Assembly (NCBI GenBank): GCA_004431415.1
Contig: QPMI01000514.1
Location: 1-64,000 of the forward strand
Direction of reading: 5' to 3'
Source of the DNA: Cyanophora paradoxa
Taxonomy: Eukaryota; Glaucocystophyceae; Cyanophorales; Cyanophoraceae
Length of the DNA: 64,000 nt
Under the pieces are notes generated by a model, which saw only the letters and a list, made by a program, of their open reading frames with translations, was not told the DNA's origin and did not search any database. The position numbers and the translations under genes are program-made. Position 1 is the stretch's first letter. Every line of letters starts with the position of its first letter. This document shows, in pieces, positions 16,251 through 24,587 of this stretch.

Positions 16251-16922
16251 ATGCCACCCAAGAACTCGCGGAAAGCGATCCAAATGGAAGATCAAAGCGC
16301 TGTTGTCGCTGGCAAGATTAATCCTGCGGAGGATGCTGGTCGCACTGGCGGTGCTGCCGCTTCTGATCAAATAGATTTCGATCTGATTGACCCGAATACA
16401 AAGGTTTCAGAGCGTGCTCAAAAGGTGGATGCTAAGCGGGAGCCGGTCGATTCCACTGATAGAAAGCTGGCGGATCAATCCCTCGCTGAATCACAGCTCA
16501 CAGGCGAAAAGCTAACCGATAATAAGGTGGTAAAAGCCGAAGCAACAGCCGCTTTACCTGCATCGATGGAAGCCCCTAAAAAGCGGGCATCAGTATATGT
16601 GACCAAGGGCGAGAAAGTCGGTCAGGAATTAGAGGAGAAGTTTAGGGCGCTCGAAGCGCGACTGGCTACCTACGACACTACTGTGAGAGCCTTTGATGAT
16701 TTCACTAAGGAATACAAACAGCGCAAGCTGATTAAACAGGCTGTTCGCGTGGAAATGGAAAAGAAGCGGGCGACTGTTCCCGATGTTCAGACAGTCGAAA
16801 GAAAAGAGACAGTCATAGCTGAAAATGCACCAAAGCCGGGCGGTTTCGTTAACCCATCGGGTGTGCATGCACAGCCGGGTGCCAATCTGTCATCTATGTT
16901 TGGTGGGCGTCGTCGCTTCTAA
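16251..16922 (+). CDS. Coiled-coil protein of unknown function
   Basis: 223 residues. The first half is hydrophilic and low in aromatic residues. A coiled-coil stretch follows (VGQELEEKFRALEARLATYD, then a Lys/Arg-rich helix KEYKQRKLIKQAVRVEMEKK, about 125-175). The protein ends in a Gly/Pro tail with a basic aromatic tip (ANLSSMFGGRRRF). Downstream of the packaging ATPase and in the same direction, it may be a core, scaffold or genome-associated protein (inference from charge and position). I do not recognise the family. The 3' end overlaps the convergent small gene at 16894-17145 by 29 bp. Confidence 0.7.
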   Translation: MPPKNSRKAIQMEDQSAVVAGKINPAEDAGRTGGAAASDQIDFDLIDPNTKVSERAQKVDAKREPVDSTDRKLADQSLAESQLTGEKLTDNKVVKAEATAALPASMEAPKKRASVYVTKGEKVGQELEEKFRALEARLATYDTTVRAFDDFTKEYKQRKLIKQAVRVEMEKKRATVPDVQTVERKETVIAENAPKPGGFVNPSGVHAQPGANLSSMFGGRRRF

Positions 16923-17145
16923 TGTGCAAATCGTTCAAACATAAATGAATCCGCCCGTATTTAGAGCGGGTCTTAATATGAATTCCCTTGCAAAAGGGAC
17001 AGGTCGGCTCCACAAACACCATTATAAGGTCGACTAATTCGTATGGGAACACGCGAGCAAGTAACACCCTCATTCCCTTTTCTTTTCTCCAATATTTAAT
17101 ACGTTGTGCAATATTAGGGTCGATGAATTTCATCACACAATGCAT
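16894..17145 (-). CDS. Small CxxC protein, unknown
   Basis: 83 residues from the ATG at 17145; an internal ATG at 17133 would give 79. It contains a possible single zinc-knuckle half (TCPFCKGIHIKTRSKYGRIH) with a further Cys two residues later, behind a hydrophobic helix (FPYELVDLIMVFV). It is one of few minus-strand genes in the right two thirds of the element. Its 5' end meets the plus-strand gene at 17123-17470 head to head, and its 3' end overlaps the upstream gene. Plausible composition, but no family recognised. Confidence 0.5.
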   Translation of the reverse strand: MHCVMKFIDPNIAQRIKYWRKEKGMRVLLARVFPYELVDLIMVFVEPTCPFCKGIHIKTRSKYGRIHLCLNDLHIRSDDAHQT

Positions 17146-17470
17146 TGAGATGTTTCACCTGCATTTCACAAGCACGTGCCACAACTCCTGCTGCGACACA
17201 ACCGTAGAGGTTGACATTTCGGACGAGGATAATGGAGGTAGGCGATTATCTGTATATTCCAACCACAGCGAAAATCACGAACTCCCACGATCTCGAACGC
17301 CCTCGCCTGTGCCCGCTGACTCCAATATAATCCCACAGACAGCAATAGAAGACGTGCAAGTATCCTATATACGGCGCCGGTCGTGCCCTAATTTCGTAGA
17401 AGGTCATATTCGCGTTGATTCGCCATATCCGCCAATTAATCCGCTTTATTTGGGCGAATACGATCGCTGA
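17123..17470 (+). CDS. Small cysteine-bearing protein, unknown
   Basis: 115 residues from the ATG at 17123; the ATG at 17150 (106 residues) would avoid overlap with the divergent small gene. The N-terminus has a Cys cluster (STCHNSCCDTT). The middle is acidic then Ser/Pro-rich (RSRTPSPVPAD), and the C-terminus ends in DSPYPPINPLYLGEYDR. The YPPINPLY segment resembles short proline motifs that recruit cellular budding or trafficking proteins, but this is only suggestive. It stands 28 bp before the next small gene. Confidence 0.5.
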   Translation: MNFITQCIEMFHLHFTSTCHNSCCDTTVEVDISDEDNGGRRLSVYSNHSENHELPRSRTPSPVPADSNIIPQTAIEDVQVSYIRRRSCPNFVEGHIRVDSPYPPINPLYLGEYDR

Positions 17471-17472
17471 AA

Positions 17473-17486
17473 CAATTTTCGCGGTA
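17473..17486 (+). promoter_or_regulatory. Promoter-like motif
   Basis: CAATTTTCGCGGTAA-like word ending about 12 nt before the ATG at 17498; weak variant of the shared motif. Confidence 0.3.
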
Positions 17487-17497
17487 AATAGTATCGA

Positions 17498-17638
17498 ATG
17501 CCCGACCCTGATCTCTACGCGATCCTATACAGGAAACGCGCGCAATACGCATTGGAAGACGCTATTAAAAAACGTAGAGAAGAGCTCGCTTCGGTCACAA
17601 AAAATGACAGCTCAGAAAATGATTTAAAGAAGAAATAG
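17498..17638 (+). CDS. Micro-protein, charged helix (46 aa)
   Basis: The frame starts MPDPDLYAILYRKRAQYALE and ends KNDSSENDLKKK before TAG. It has the charged, amphipathic composition of a real small protein and is preceded by a weak copy of the element's promoter-like motif. An overlapping longer frame (17415-17627) lacks such context and looks like a shadow. Function unknown. Confidence 0.45.
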   Translation: MPDPDLYAILYRKRAQYALEDAIKKRREELASVTKNDSSENDLKKK

Positions 17639-17657
17639 CAAAGACCACTGATAAAAA

Positions 17658-17674
17658 TATTTTCTCAGCTTAAA
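17658..17674 (+). promoter_or_regulatory. Late-promoter-like motif (best match)
   Basis: ATATTTTCTCAGCTTAAAGTAA begins here, about 14-30 nt before the ATG at 17688. The same 22-base word occurs at 24962 before the gene at 24999. Confidence 0.6.
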
Positions 17675-17687
17675 GTAAGGTAAACCA

Positions 17688-17909
17688 ATGGAGACGCATG
17701 CTATGACTGTGTATGATAAGAACGGGAACCCGGTAGATCTCGATAAGGCGGGCTGGCGTGTCAGGGATATATATAAACAGCGGATGCGCTATAACGACGA
17801 TCCCGAATATCGCGAATTAAAAAAGAAAAAGGCGCTAGAATATTACTACCGTCGCAAGCAAGAAGAGGGCATCCATAGTGGAAACCGCGGGCGACCCCGC
17901 AAGTATTAA
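17688..17909 (+). CDS. Small AT-hook protein
   Basis: 73 residues, very basic. The N-terminal part reads TVYDKNGNPVDLDKAGWRVR. A helix rich in Lys/Arg/Tyr follows (YRELKKKKALEYYYRRKQEE). The C-terminus is an AT-hook, GNRGRPRKY, which binds the minor groove of AT-rich DNA. Good candidate for a DNA-compacting or regulatory protein of the element (inference). Preceded by the strongest copy of the shared promoter motif. A matching AT-hook cluster occurs in the unrelated host gene at 54805; I see no homology beyond the motif. Confidence 0.72.
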   Translation: METHAMTVYDKNGNPVDLDKAGWRVRDIYKQRMRYNDDPEYRELKKKKALEYYYRRKQEEGIHSGNRGRPRKY

Positions 17910-17995
17910 ACGCAATCCGCCGCTGAATCCATTCCTTATTTTTCAAGCGGCTTTCCGATGCATATCGGCAAGCTCCCTAATCGGTTTTAGTCATC

Positions 17996-18073
17996 GGGAA
18001 AAAATTTGTAGGGCATTTAAAGACAACTCGCCAAAATTTGATCAGCCTAAGAAAAATTAATTTCTTGCATAAA
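17996..18073 (+). promoter_or_regulatory. Upstream region of the helicase gene with repeated blocks
   Basis: CGGGAAAAAATTTGTAGGG and then CCAAAATTTGATCA (18031-18044) are followed by AATTAATTTCTTGCATAAAG 16 nt before the ATG. The same two blocks in the same order occur at 20930-20982 before the gene at 21023, and AAAATTTGAT occurs again at 14465. Confidence 0.45.
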
Positions 18074-18088
18074 GGTAGAAAGCGACAA

Positions 18089-20434
18089 ATGGACACCAAA
18101 AGTAAATCGATGCTCACCAAACTCACTAAGTGGCTTCGTTCGACCGATGAGCTGGCTCAAAACCTCCTTATTCCGGTCGATCCTGTAACCAAACAACCTG
18201 AATTTCCCCATAAAAATGGAGCCTGGAACTGGAAGAAATACGAGGACGCCGTTAAGGAAAACAGGTATATTGCATGGGGAATTCTCGCTCGCAACATCGT
18301 CTGTATTGATTTCGATCAGGAGGAGGATTTCAATAAGTTCGAAGAGCTTTTCCCCAACGATTTCACAGCTGCTATTCCAATCGAGAAAACAAGCAAGGGT
18401 TATCATGTGTTCTTCGCTCGACCTCCCAAGTTCGATGAGCTGAAACTGTTTGACAAACCCGGAGCTTTCCGGGGCTATGATAAGATCGATCTGAAAACGG
18501 TTTGCTCTACCGGAACTGCCGGGGTAATTAATGTCTGCCCAAGCCCAAACAAGACATGGATCAGGGAGCCATGGGCTGCTGAATGCGAGTTAATTGAGCC
18601 ATCTGCGGAATTCCAAAGCTGGATGATTGAGAACTACAAAAAGCCGTTCGTCCGTGACATTGATCAGTCGAAGATACATGGCAATGAATTCCTTACAGCT
18701 CTCAAAGACAAACTAACTGAGTTCGGGTTCGATTTCCCAACAATCATCAGTCAAACCGAAAATGGCTACAACTTCACAGCTCAGAACAAAGGCGGAGTCT
18801 GCCCCTGCTGCACCAATTCGCATGATAGCAATAGCTGGTATGTGATTAAAATTTCAGATCCCGATGCAAAGGACAAATTCATTGTTTCGAGTTACAGTTC
18901 TCGATGCAAGAAGCGAATTATTGAGGTCAGGACGAAAACTGAAAAGGATACTGAGCTGATAGTTCTCATTGATAAGGCAATTGGATCGAATGGCGCACAC
19001 TATGATGTCGCGAAAGTGTCGCATGTAGTTCTCAAAGATGATTATCGCTACTCAAATAAGACCTGGTTCGAGTTTAATAGGGATAATGGAATCTGGGAGA
19101 TGGATGACACTGGAAAGCGAATTTATCTGGCTCTCAGCTGCAAGGTATGCCCTGTGTTTCTGTCTCGCTCATATAGCCTGGGAACAGCTGCGATGAGGGA
19201 CGAAGAGAATAGGCAAAGCTTAGAGGAAAAGGCTAAACTCGCTGTGAATATTGGCAAAAATCTCAAACAAACATCCTATCGCACATCTCTTATTACTGAT
19301 CTAATTGTAATGTTCAGCGATCCCACATTCTTTGAAAAACTCGATACTGTCACTAATGTCATTGGTTTCGATAATGGGGTCTTTGATATTAACACCAAGA
19401 CATTCAGAAAGGGAAAGCCTACTGATATGGTGAGCAAGACAGTGGGTTACGAGTATATGGCTGTCGACCGTGAGAAAGTAGCGAAAATTCAGTCAATCTA
19501 TACAGATATAATCGAAGAGTATGAGGAGCGCAATTATATTCTCGGGTCGCTTGCTTTCGCTCTCACAGGTCGCACAGATATTCAGAAGTTCAATTTCTGG
19601 TCTGGAAAGGGCGCGAATGGGAAATCCTGCATTCAAGAGATGGTGAAACAGACTTTCGGCGATTATTTCGGCTCAATCAGCATGAGCTATTGGACAAAGC
19701 CAAAGAAGAACTCGTCCGATGCCACACCCGAGCTTGCTGCAATTCTGGGCAAACGCATTGTGTTCAGTAATGAGGCGGAGGATGGTGACAAGCTCCAAAT
19801 CAGTAAGATTAAGGAAATCACAGGTGGAAATGAGATGAAGGTTCGCGCTCTCTTTAAGGATCCTGTAACCTTTATTCCCATGTGTCAAATATTCCTGTCC
19901 ACCAATGATAACCTGTCTCTCAGCAAGGCTGACGAAGCTATTTTGCGAAGGCTGGTTTACTACACATTCAAGTGTGTATTTAAGCCGAATCCCAAGGAGG
20001 GCGAAAAGAAAGCTGATACCAAGCTGATGACTCTATTGCATGATGATGAGTATAAGATGGCGCAAATGTCTATTTTCCTGGATATGCTCGCCCAACAAGA
20101 CCTTGCCACTTTGATGCAAAACCCACCCCAATCGATTGTCGACTGTGGCTCTGAGTATTTCGCTGAAAATGATAAGCTCGGCGAATGGCTCAAAAATACC
20201 TATGAGAGGACTGGAAGCCGCGATGACTTTATTTCGAGTGACTCTATTGTGAAGAAATATAGACAGGTCGATGATAAGGCGGAGCCCACAACAATTGGAA
20301 AGCGAGTTCGCGAGATATTCAATGTTAAATCCGAGCCCAAGCGGGAGAGAGGCGCACTGATGCGCGGCTATTTCGGAATGAAAGCCAAGATGCACCACCA
20401 AAACGAATTTCTAGATGATGATATCGAAGCCTAA
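18089..20434 (+). CDS. Primase-polymerase / SF3 helicase (D5-like)
   Basis: 781 residues from the ATG at 18089, preferred over an upstream ATG at 18038 because the promoter-like motif lies between them. Residues about 35-190 form an archaeo-eukaryotic-type PrimPol domain: YIAWGILARNIVCIDFDQEE with the IDFD metal-binding pair, then KGYHVFFARPP. A Cys cluster (CPCCTNSH, about 236-243) may bind zinc. The C-terminal half is a D5_N/SF3 helicase: Walker A FWSGKGANGKSCIQEM (about 507), Walker B RIVFSNEAEDG, motif C CQIFLSTNDN and an arginine finger ILRRLVYYTFK. It should unwind DNA and prime synthesis at replication forks. The gene lies between small regulatory genes and the family B polymerase gene, giving the element two replication modules. 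Confidence 0.9.
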   Translation: MDTKSKSMLTKLTKWLRSTDELAQNLLIPVDPVTKQPEFPHKNGAWNWKKYEDAVKENRYIAWGILARNIVCIDFDQEEDFNKFEELFPNDFTAAIPIEKTSKGYHVFFARPPKFDELKLFDKPGAFRGYDKIDLKTVCSTGTAGVINVCPSPNKTWIREPWAAECELIEPSAEFQSWMIENYKKPFVRDIDQSKIHGNEFLTALKDKLTEFGFDFPTIISQTENGYNFTAQNKGGVCPCCTNSHDSNSWYVIKISDPDAKDKFIVSSYSSRCKKRIIEVRTKTEKDTELIVLIDKAIGSNGAHYDVAKVSHVVLKDDYRYSNKTWFEFNRDNGIWEMDDTGKRIYLALSCKVCPVFLSRSYSLGTAAMRDEENRQSLEEKAKLAVNIGKNLKQTSYRTSLITDLIVMFSDPTFFEKLDTVTNVIGFDNGVFDINTKTFRKGKPTDMVSKTVGYEYMAVDREKVAKIQSIYTDIIEEYEERNYILGSLAFALTGRTDIQKFNFWSGKGANGKSCIQEMVKQTFGDYFGSISMSYWTKPKKNSSDATPELAAILGKRIVFSNEAEDGDKLQISKIKEITGGNEMKVRALFKDPVTFIPMCQIFLSTNDNLSLSKADEAILRRLVYYTFKCVFKPNPKEGEKKADTKLMTLLHDDEYKMAQMSIFLDMLAQQDLATLMQNPPQSIVDCGSEYFAENDKLGEWLKNTYERTGSRDDFISSDSIVKKYRQVDDKAEPTTIGKRVREIFNVKSEPKRERGALMRGYFGMKAKMHHQNEFLDDDIEA

Positions 20435-20507
20435 TTACAAATGAATTGAAAATGATTACTTTCGTGTGTATTTTTTATAACCTGCGGCAAATTGTAGTTG
20501 TTTACGT

Positions 20508-20598
20508 TGTTACAGGTGTTACAGGTTCATCCCAAACTCGGGAACCGAGACCCCCCTCCTAGGGCGGACTTTGGGATAGACCTGTAACACCTGTAACA
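20508..20598. repeat. 91-bp hairpin repeat, copy C (internal)
   Basis: The same TGTTACAGGTGTTACAGGT / ACCTGTAACACCTGTAACA arms as the four copies in the terminal repeats, but located between the helicase and polymerase-side genes. The flanks TTTACGT and CACTGACCATTTTCAGTAAG are also shared with the terminal copies, so the conserved unit exceeds the stem. Confidence 0.85.
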
Positions 20599-20668
20599 CT
20601 GACCATTTTCAGTAAGCCCCTTTTAATATTTGTGGAACTTTAAACATGAATATGTAAAAATTGATCAT

Positions 20669-20678
20669 GTTATATAAG
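20669..20678 (+). promoter_or_regulatory. TATA-like box
   Basis: GTTATATAAGAG lies about 33 nt before the ATG at 20710, the best TATA-type element in the replication gene half. Confidence 0.45.
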
Positions 20679-20709
20679 AGTTCCTTTGATTGTTTGTAGT
20701 GACTTAGAA

Positions 20710-20970
20710 ATGGAGACCTACGATGTTAATGTGATGTCCCGCGATCAATTGATTCGACTCGCTGATTCGGGTGATACAGATGCAATAGCCGAATTGCTAT
20801 GGCGAATGCACCATTTGGATGCAAAGAAACAGAAGCGCCGCGCCCATGTTATTAAAGCCGATAACATTGAGCTCACCGTTATACTTCCCGAAAATGTAAA
20901 GCTCACAGTCCGGAGCGTCACTAAGCTCACCGGGAAAAATTTGTCGGGGCGCACCATACAAAGTCCGTAA
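20710..20970 (+). CDS. Small protein of unknown function
   Basis: 86 residues from the first ATG (METYDVNVMSRDQLIRLADS); an upstream non-ATG extension is not needed. The helical N-terminal half (GDTDAIAELLWRMHHLDAKK) suggests a short ankyrin- or SAP-like helix pair, followed by beta-rich sequence (IELTVILPENVKLTVRSVTK). It follows hairpin copy C and a TATA-like box. Its last codons overlap the AATTTGTCGGG block that is duplicated upstream of the helicase gene. Confidence 0.55.
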   Translation: METYDVNVMSRDQLIRLADSGDTDAIAELLWRMHHLDAKKQKRRAHVIKADNIELTVILPENVKLTVRSVTKLTGKNLSGRTIQSP

Positions 20971-20988
20971 AATTTGATCATCGGGAAA

Positions 20989-21005
20989 AATTATTTTCAG
21001 ACATA
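20989..21005 (+). promoter_or_regulatory. Promoter-like motif
   Basis: AATTATTTTCAGACATA, a variant of the shared motif, ends 17 nt before the ATG at 21023. Confidence 0.4.
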
Positions 21006-21022
21006 GCACGACACCGAATCAA

Positions 21023-21301
21023 ATGGAAAACGATATGCAAATTAGCCTTAACGATGTTATTAAGCATTTGGCGTGGGAGAAGATGAGCCTTAGATTCCAA
21101 AAGCACGGGCGGAAATTCGAAAATGAGGTGAGTGAGCGGAAATTCGACAGGAAAATACTGCAACTGACTGAAAAGAGAATAGGAGAGTGTATTCTGGGTT
21201 CCAATAGCGCACGTAGAACTGCAAAGACATTGCATAGCGCGCATTATACGCGCCAAAGGCTCCGGGAGAAGCTGGCTGAACGCGCCGAAAATGAGAAATA
21301 A
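21023..21301 (+). CDS. Small basic helical protein, unknown
   Basis: 92 residues, Lys/Arg-rich and predicted all-helical (LRFQKHGRKFENEVSERKFD, then RRTAKTLHSAHYTRQRLREK). It ends 22 bp before the polymerase gene on the same strand, a position where a DNA-binding or polymerase-accessory protein would be plausible. A terminal protein primer for the polymerase is one possibility, but I see no specific signature. Confidence 0.55.
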   Translation: MENDMQISLNDVIKHLAWEKMSLRFQKHGRKFENEVSERKFDRKILQLTEKRIGECILGSNSARRTAKTLHSAHYTRQRLREKLAERAENEK

Positions 21302-21323
21302 AAATGTTCCCTTAGAGTAAAAG

Positions 21324-24300
21324 ATGCCCCGCCAAACTAATCGCCTTATAAAAGAGAAAAAGGACGAAATATTAGGCTTGTTAGGTAGTCTTTTAGTCAC
21401 TGGGGAGATCACCGAAGCCGAATATGATCGTAGGGCGGCGATCTTAGATCGAAAACCCCGCTTAGCTAACCTCGGAAATATTGCCGACGAGCTCTATAAT
21501 CGCCTGGAAAATGTGGAGCGCTTCTATACCGAAGGGCGGCGCTTAGCCGTCATAGAACCCGATGAGGACGACGGTTTCGCAATGAATAAAGCATACGCCT
21601 GGTATAGCTATAAGGCGGATGAACAGATAATCTTAGATCCGGTGGAATTTCTCACTACCATCGCTGCAAACCTGCCTGGGCGGCTGAAAGAGAGGCTGGA
21701 CGAGCTCAAAGCTATTAAGGTGCGCCTTACTTTCATCTGCCGATACGTAAAAGTGAGTGATCCTAACGTTTTTATCACCAAACACATTTACAGCGATTAT
21801 TTCGTAATCACAAGGTCGCGCAATATTCTCACTGAGTTAGTGGGTGTAGCTCAGCAAATGAATGAACAGATGATACAGGTCGACAGCTACCGGCTCAGTA
21901 AATTAGATAAGCTACATGTCGCCGTTTTGTCATATGCGCCGATGGGCGGTTGCTACATTGAGACCCCCGAATGGATTGGATTAAAGCGAGCCACAGTAAA
22001 TATTAAGAATATCGATGGTCACGACTGTTTTAATTACGCTATCCTCGCATGGCTGCACAGAAACGACATAAACAGACACAAACGTAATGATCCGTTCCAA
22101 TATAGGCGGTGGATGACTGAACTCGACTTCTCAGGCATTAACTTCCCGGTGGCTTGCGATGCTGCATTAATAGATCGTTTCGAGGACAATAATCCCGAGC
22201 TGTCAATTAATATATATGGCGCCGACAATGCGACCCAAACCTTTTATCCACTGCACATGTCAAGTAATCCGCGTCGTAAATCGAAGGTAAACCTGCTGCT
22301 GATCGAGGACGCAAACGGACAGGGTCACTATATTACGATTATGTCACTGAGCCGCCTATTAAAGACCACCTTTGATAAAGCAAACGACGGGCGCATTTTC
22401 TACTGCGAAACCTGCTTGTCCCGGTTTAGATCACAGGAGAAACTCGATAGCCACACCGACTCTAATCGCTGTATCGATTGGCGGCTGAGTAAAGGTAAAT
22501 GCCCGGAGCCCGGAAGCTTTATTACTTTCGGACTGCAACACCTAAGGAAAATGGTGTGGCTTCCTACTGTCTGCTACTGCAAGGTAGAGATGGAGTCGGT
22601 GCCGGTTCCTAATGAACCAAATCGAACCAAGCGAGAGGTAAAGTCGGTGGCACTTAATGTAGTTATGGGCTCGCATGTTGAAAATCACGAATTCGAGGGG
22701 GTGGATCCGCTGGGACAGATGTTTACCACGTTAGGGGATCTGTGTCGCGAGATGCTTAATACCCTATTTACCAACACACCTATGATTCCGCTCACAGAGG
22801 CGCAAAAGCAAGCCTATAAAATCACGAAGCTATGCTATATATGCAATCAGCGATTTACCCACGAAAACTTCCCTGTGCGGGATCACTGTCACCAAAGCGG
22901 CGATTATATAGGAAAAGCTTGCCGAAAATGCAATTTACATAGGAGGATCTCAAAGCAAACGAAAGTAGCCGTGGTCATTGATCGAATGGATGAGTGCGGG
23001 CATGCTATATTCAGGAAAATCGCACAGCAAGACGACAAGCTGCGGGTCGAGATCCTAAGTAAGAATTTCGACGAGTATCTCTCTTTACAGTGGGGACTTT
23101 ACAAGTTTATAGACGCCTCGAATTTCATGGATTTTCAGGCGTCCGATGTTAATGATCTCATGGTAAAATTCGGTAAATTCAGTATGCTCGCCCATGAGCA
23201 ATACGGACTGGATCCCACGCATTATGTGAGCGCACCGGGACTATCGTGGGACGCGATGTTAAAGCATACGAGGGTCGCGATAGAACAGATCAGCGATGCG
23301 GATCAATACGAATTTATTGAGCGGGCAATTAGGGGCGGCTTTGCGACCATGCCCACACGATATGCCGAGGCTAATAGCGAGGATAAACATATAGTGCTAT
23401 TGGATGCGAATAATCTATATGGCTATGCGCTCAGTCAGTCTTTACCGGTCGGGGACTATCGCTGGGACGACACAAGCACAGCTTTTACCGAGGTTGTAGG
23501 GCGGAGTGCATTTATAGAGGTCGACCTTGCCTATCCGGACTATTTAAAGGCTGACCATCGCGATTTCCCGCTGATCGTGAGTAAAGAGGTAATTACTGCG
23601 GACATGCTCGGCAAATATCAGCGTGGGCTTTTGGAGATTAGCGGCGAGAAGCTCAGTAAAGATCCGAAGCTGATCGCCTCGTTTACCCCGAAATATAATT
23701 ACGTGGTCTCTCAGCCGATGCTGCTCTATATGGTAAAAAAGGGGATCGTAGTTACTAAGATCCACCGTGTGCTCTCGTTTGCAACTGCTGCATTTATGAA
23801 GCCCTATATAGATCTGAACACGAAACTGCGAAAGGAAGCCCGGAATAAATTCGAGAGCGACTTTTTTAAATTGATGAACAATGCTATTTACGGTAAATGC
23901 CTGGAATCGTGTCGCGGGCGCTCAGTGGTAAAGATCGCGAATAGCACGAAGCTGTTTAAGAAATATGCGGCGAGCCCACTGGTAAAAGCGACGAATGTAT
24001 TAAACGAGACTGCGGTCGCCTTTGAAATGTATAGTAAACACGTAAAACTCGATAAACCGGTTGCGATTGGCGCTTATGTGCTGGATGCCGCGAAGCTACA
24101 TAATTATAGCTTCTTTTACGACGTGATCCGACCGACTTTCGCGCAAGCTCAGCTGCTGTTCCACGATACCGACTCGTTCTGTCTGTATATAGAGAGCGCG
24201 GATCTGGAAGCTGGCATGCGAGCGATCAGCCCTTATTTAGATTGCCCTAATAGTCCCGAGAACCGGATGGTTCCCGGTAAATATAAAAATGAGATGCCCG

Positions 24301-24587
24301 ACGTCAAGATAGTGGAGTATGTGGGGCTGCGACCGAAGCTATATGCTTTCCGCACCGAGAGCTACGACAAGGTAAAAATGAGCGGGACAGCCTCGAAAGA
24401 GGTGCATTTCGACGACTTTAAGCGCTGCCTATTTGACGGGATCACAAAAACAGTAACAGTAGTAAACAAGCAACGGCGATGCCACCACTTATATGATTTG
24501 GAGAGCAAGCGGATAGCGCTGACCCAATTCGATAGCAAGCGCTGCATATCAGGCGACGGCATACATAGCCTTCCATTCGGCTGTTAG
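21324..24587 (+). CDS. polB: Protein-primed-type family B DNA polymerase
   Basis: 1087 residues. Palm motifs are intact: A, LLDANNLYGYALSQSLPVG (about 690); B, KLMNNAIYGKCLES (about 848); C, HDTDSFCLYI (about 946); and the KxY-type VGLRPKLYAF (about 1000). The N-terminal half has the composite layout of eukaryotic Polinton polymerases: HDCFNYAILAWLHRNDINRH, VNLLLIEDANGQGHYITIMS, a C2H2-like finger YCETCLSRFRSQEKLDSH (about 358) and an EndoVII-like zinc site VRDHCHQSGDYIGKACRKCN (about 518). The 3'-5' exonuclease residues look lost: the expected DFE of ExoI reads KVE (TVCYCKVEME), and the ExoII N..YD reads DRMDECGH. Family knowledge: it copies the linear genome using a terminal protein at the inverted repeats. 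It overlaps a convergent micro-ORF by 3 bp. Confidence 0.93.
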   Translation: MPRQTNRLIKEKKDEILGLLGSLLVTGEITEAEYDRRAAILDRKPRLANLGNIADELYNRLENVERFYTEGRRLAVIEPDEDDGFAMNKAYAWYSYKADEQIILDPVEFLTTIAANLPGRLKERLDELKAIKVRLTFICRYVKVSDPNVFITKHIYSDYFVITRSRNILTELVGVAQQMNEQMIQVDSYRLSKLDKLHVAVLSYAPMGGCYIETPEWIGLKRATVNIKNIDGHDCFNYAILAWLHRNDINRHKRNDPFQYRRWMTELDFSGINFPVACDAALIDRFEDNNPELSINIYGADNATQTFYPLHMSSNPRRKSKVNLLLIEDANGQGHYITIMSLSRLLKTTFDKANDGRIFYCETCLSRFRSQEKLDSHTDSNRCIDWRLSKGKCPEPGSFITFGLQHLRKMVWLPTVCYCKVEMESVPVPNEPNRTKREVKSVALNVVMGSHVENHEFEGVDPLGQMFTTLGDLCREMLNTLFTNTPMIPLTEAQKQAYKITKLCYICNQRFTHENFPVRDHCHQSGDYIGKACRKCNLHRRISKQTKVAVVIDRMDECGHAIFRKIAQQDDKLRVEILSKNFDEYLSLQWGLYKFIDASNFMDFQASDVNDLMVKFGKFSMLAHEQYGLDPTHYVSAPGLSWDAMLKHTRVAIEQISDADQYEFIERAIRGGFATMPTRYAEANSEDKHIVLLDANNLYGYALSQSLPVGDYRWDDTSTAFTEVVGRSAFIEVDLAYPDYLKADHRDFPLIVSKEVITADMLGKYQRGLLEISGEKLSKDPKLIASFTPKYNYVVSQPMLLYMVKKGIVVTKIHRVLSFATAAFMKPYIDLNTKLRKEARNKFESDFFKLMNNAIYGKCLESCRGRSVVKIANSTKLFKKYAASPLVKATNVLNETAVAFEMYSKHVKLDKPVAIGAYVLDAAKLHNYSFFYDVIRPTFAQAQLLFHDTDSFCLYIESADLEAGMRAISPYLDCPNSPENRMVPGKYKNEMPDVKIVEYVGLRPKLYAFRTESYDKVKMSGTASKEVHFDDFKRCLFDGITKTVTVVNKQRRCHHLYDLESKRIALTQFDSKRCISGDGIHSLPFGC

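Noticed and set aside
17415-17627. 70-codon frame downstream of the Cys-cluster gene
   Set aside because: Overlaps the better 46-codon frame at 17498 in another frame and starts inside the upstream gene.
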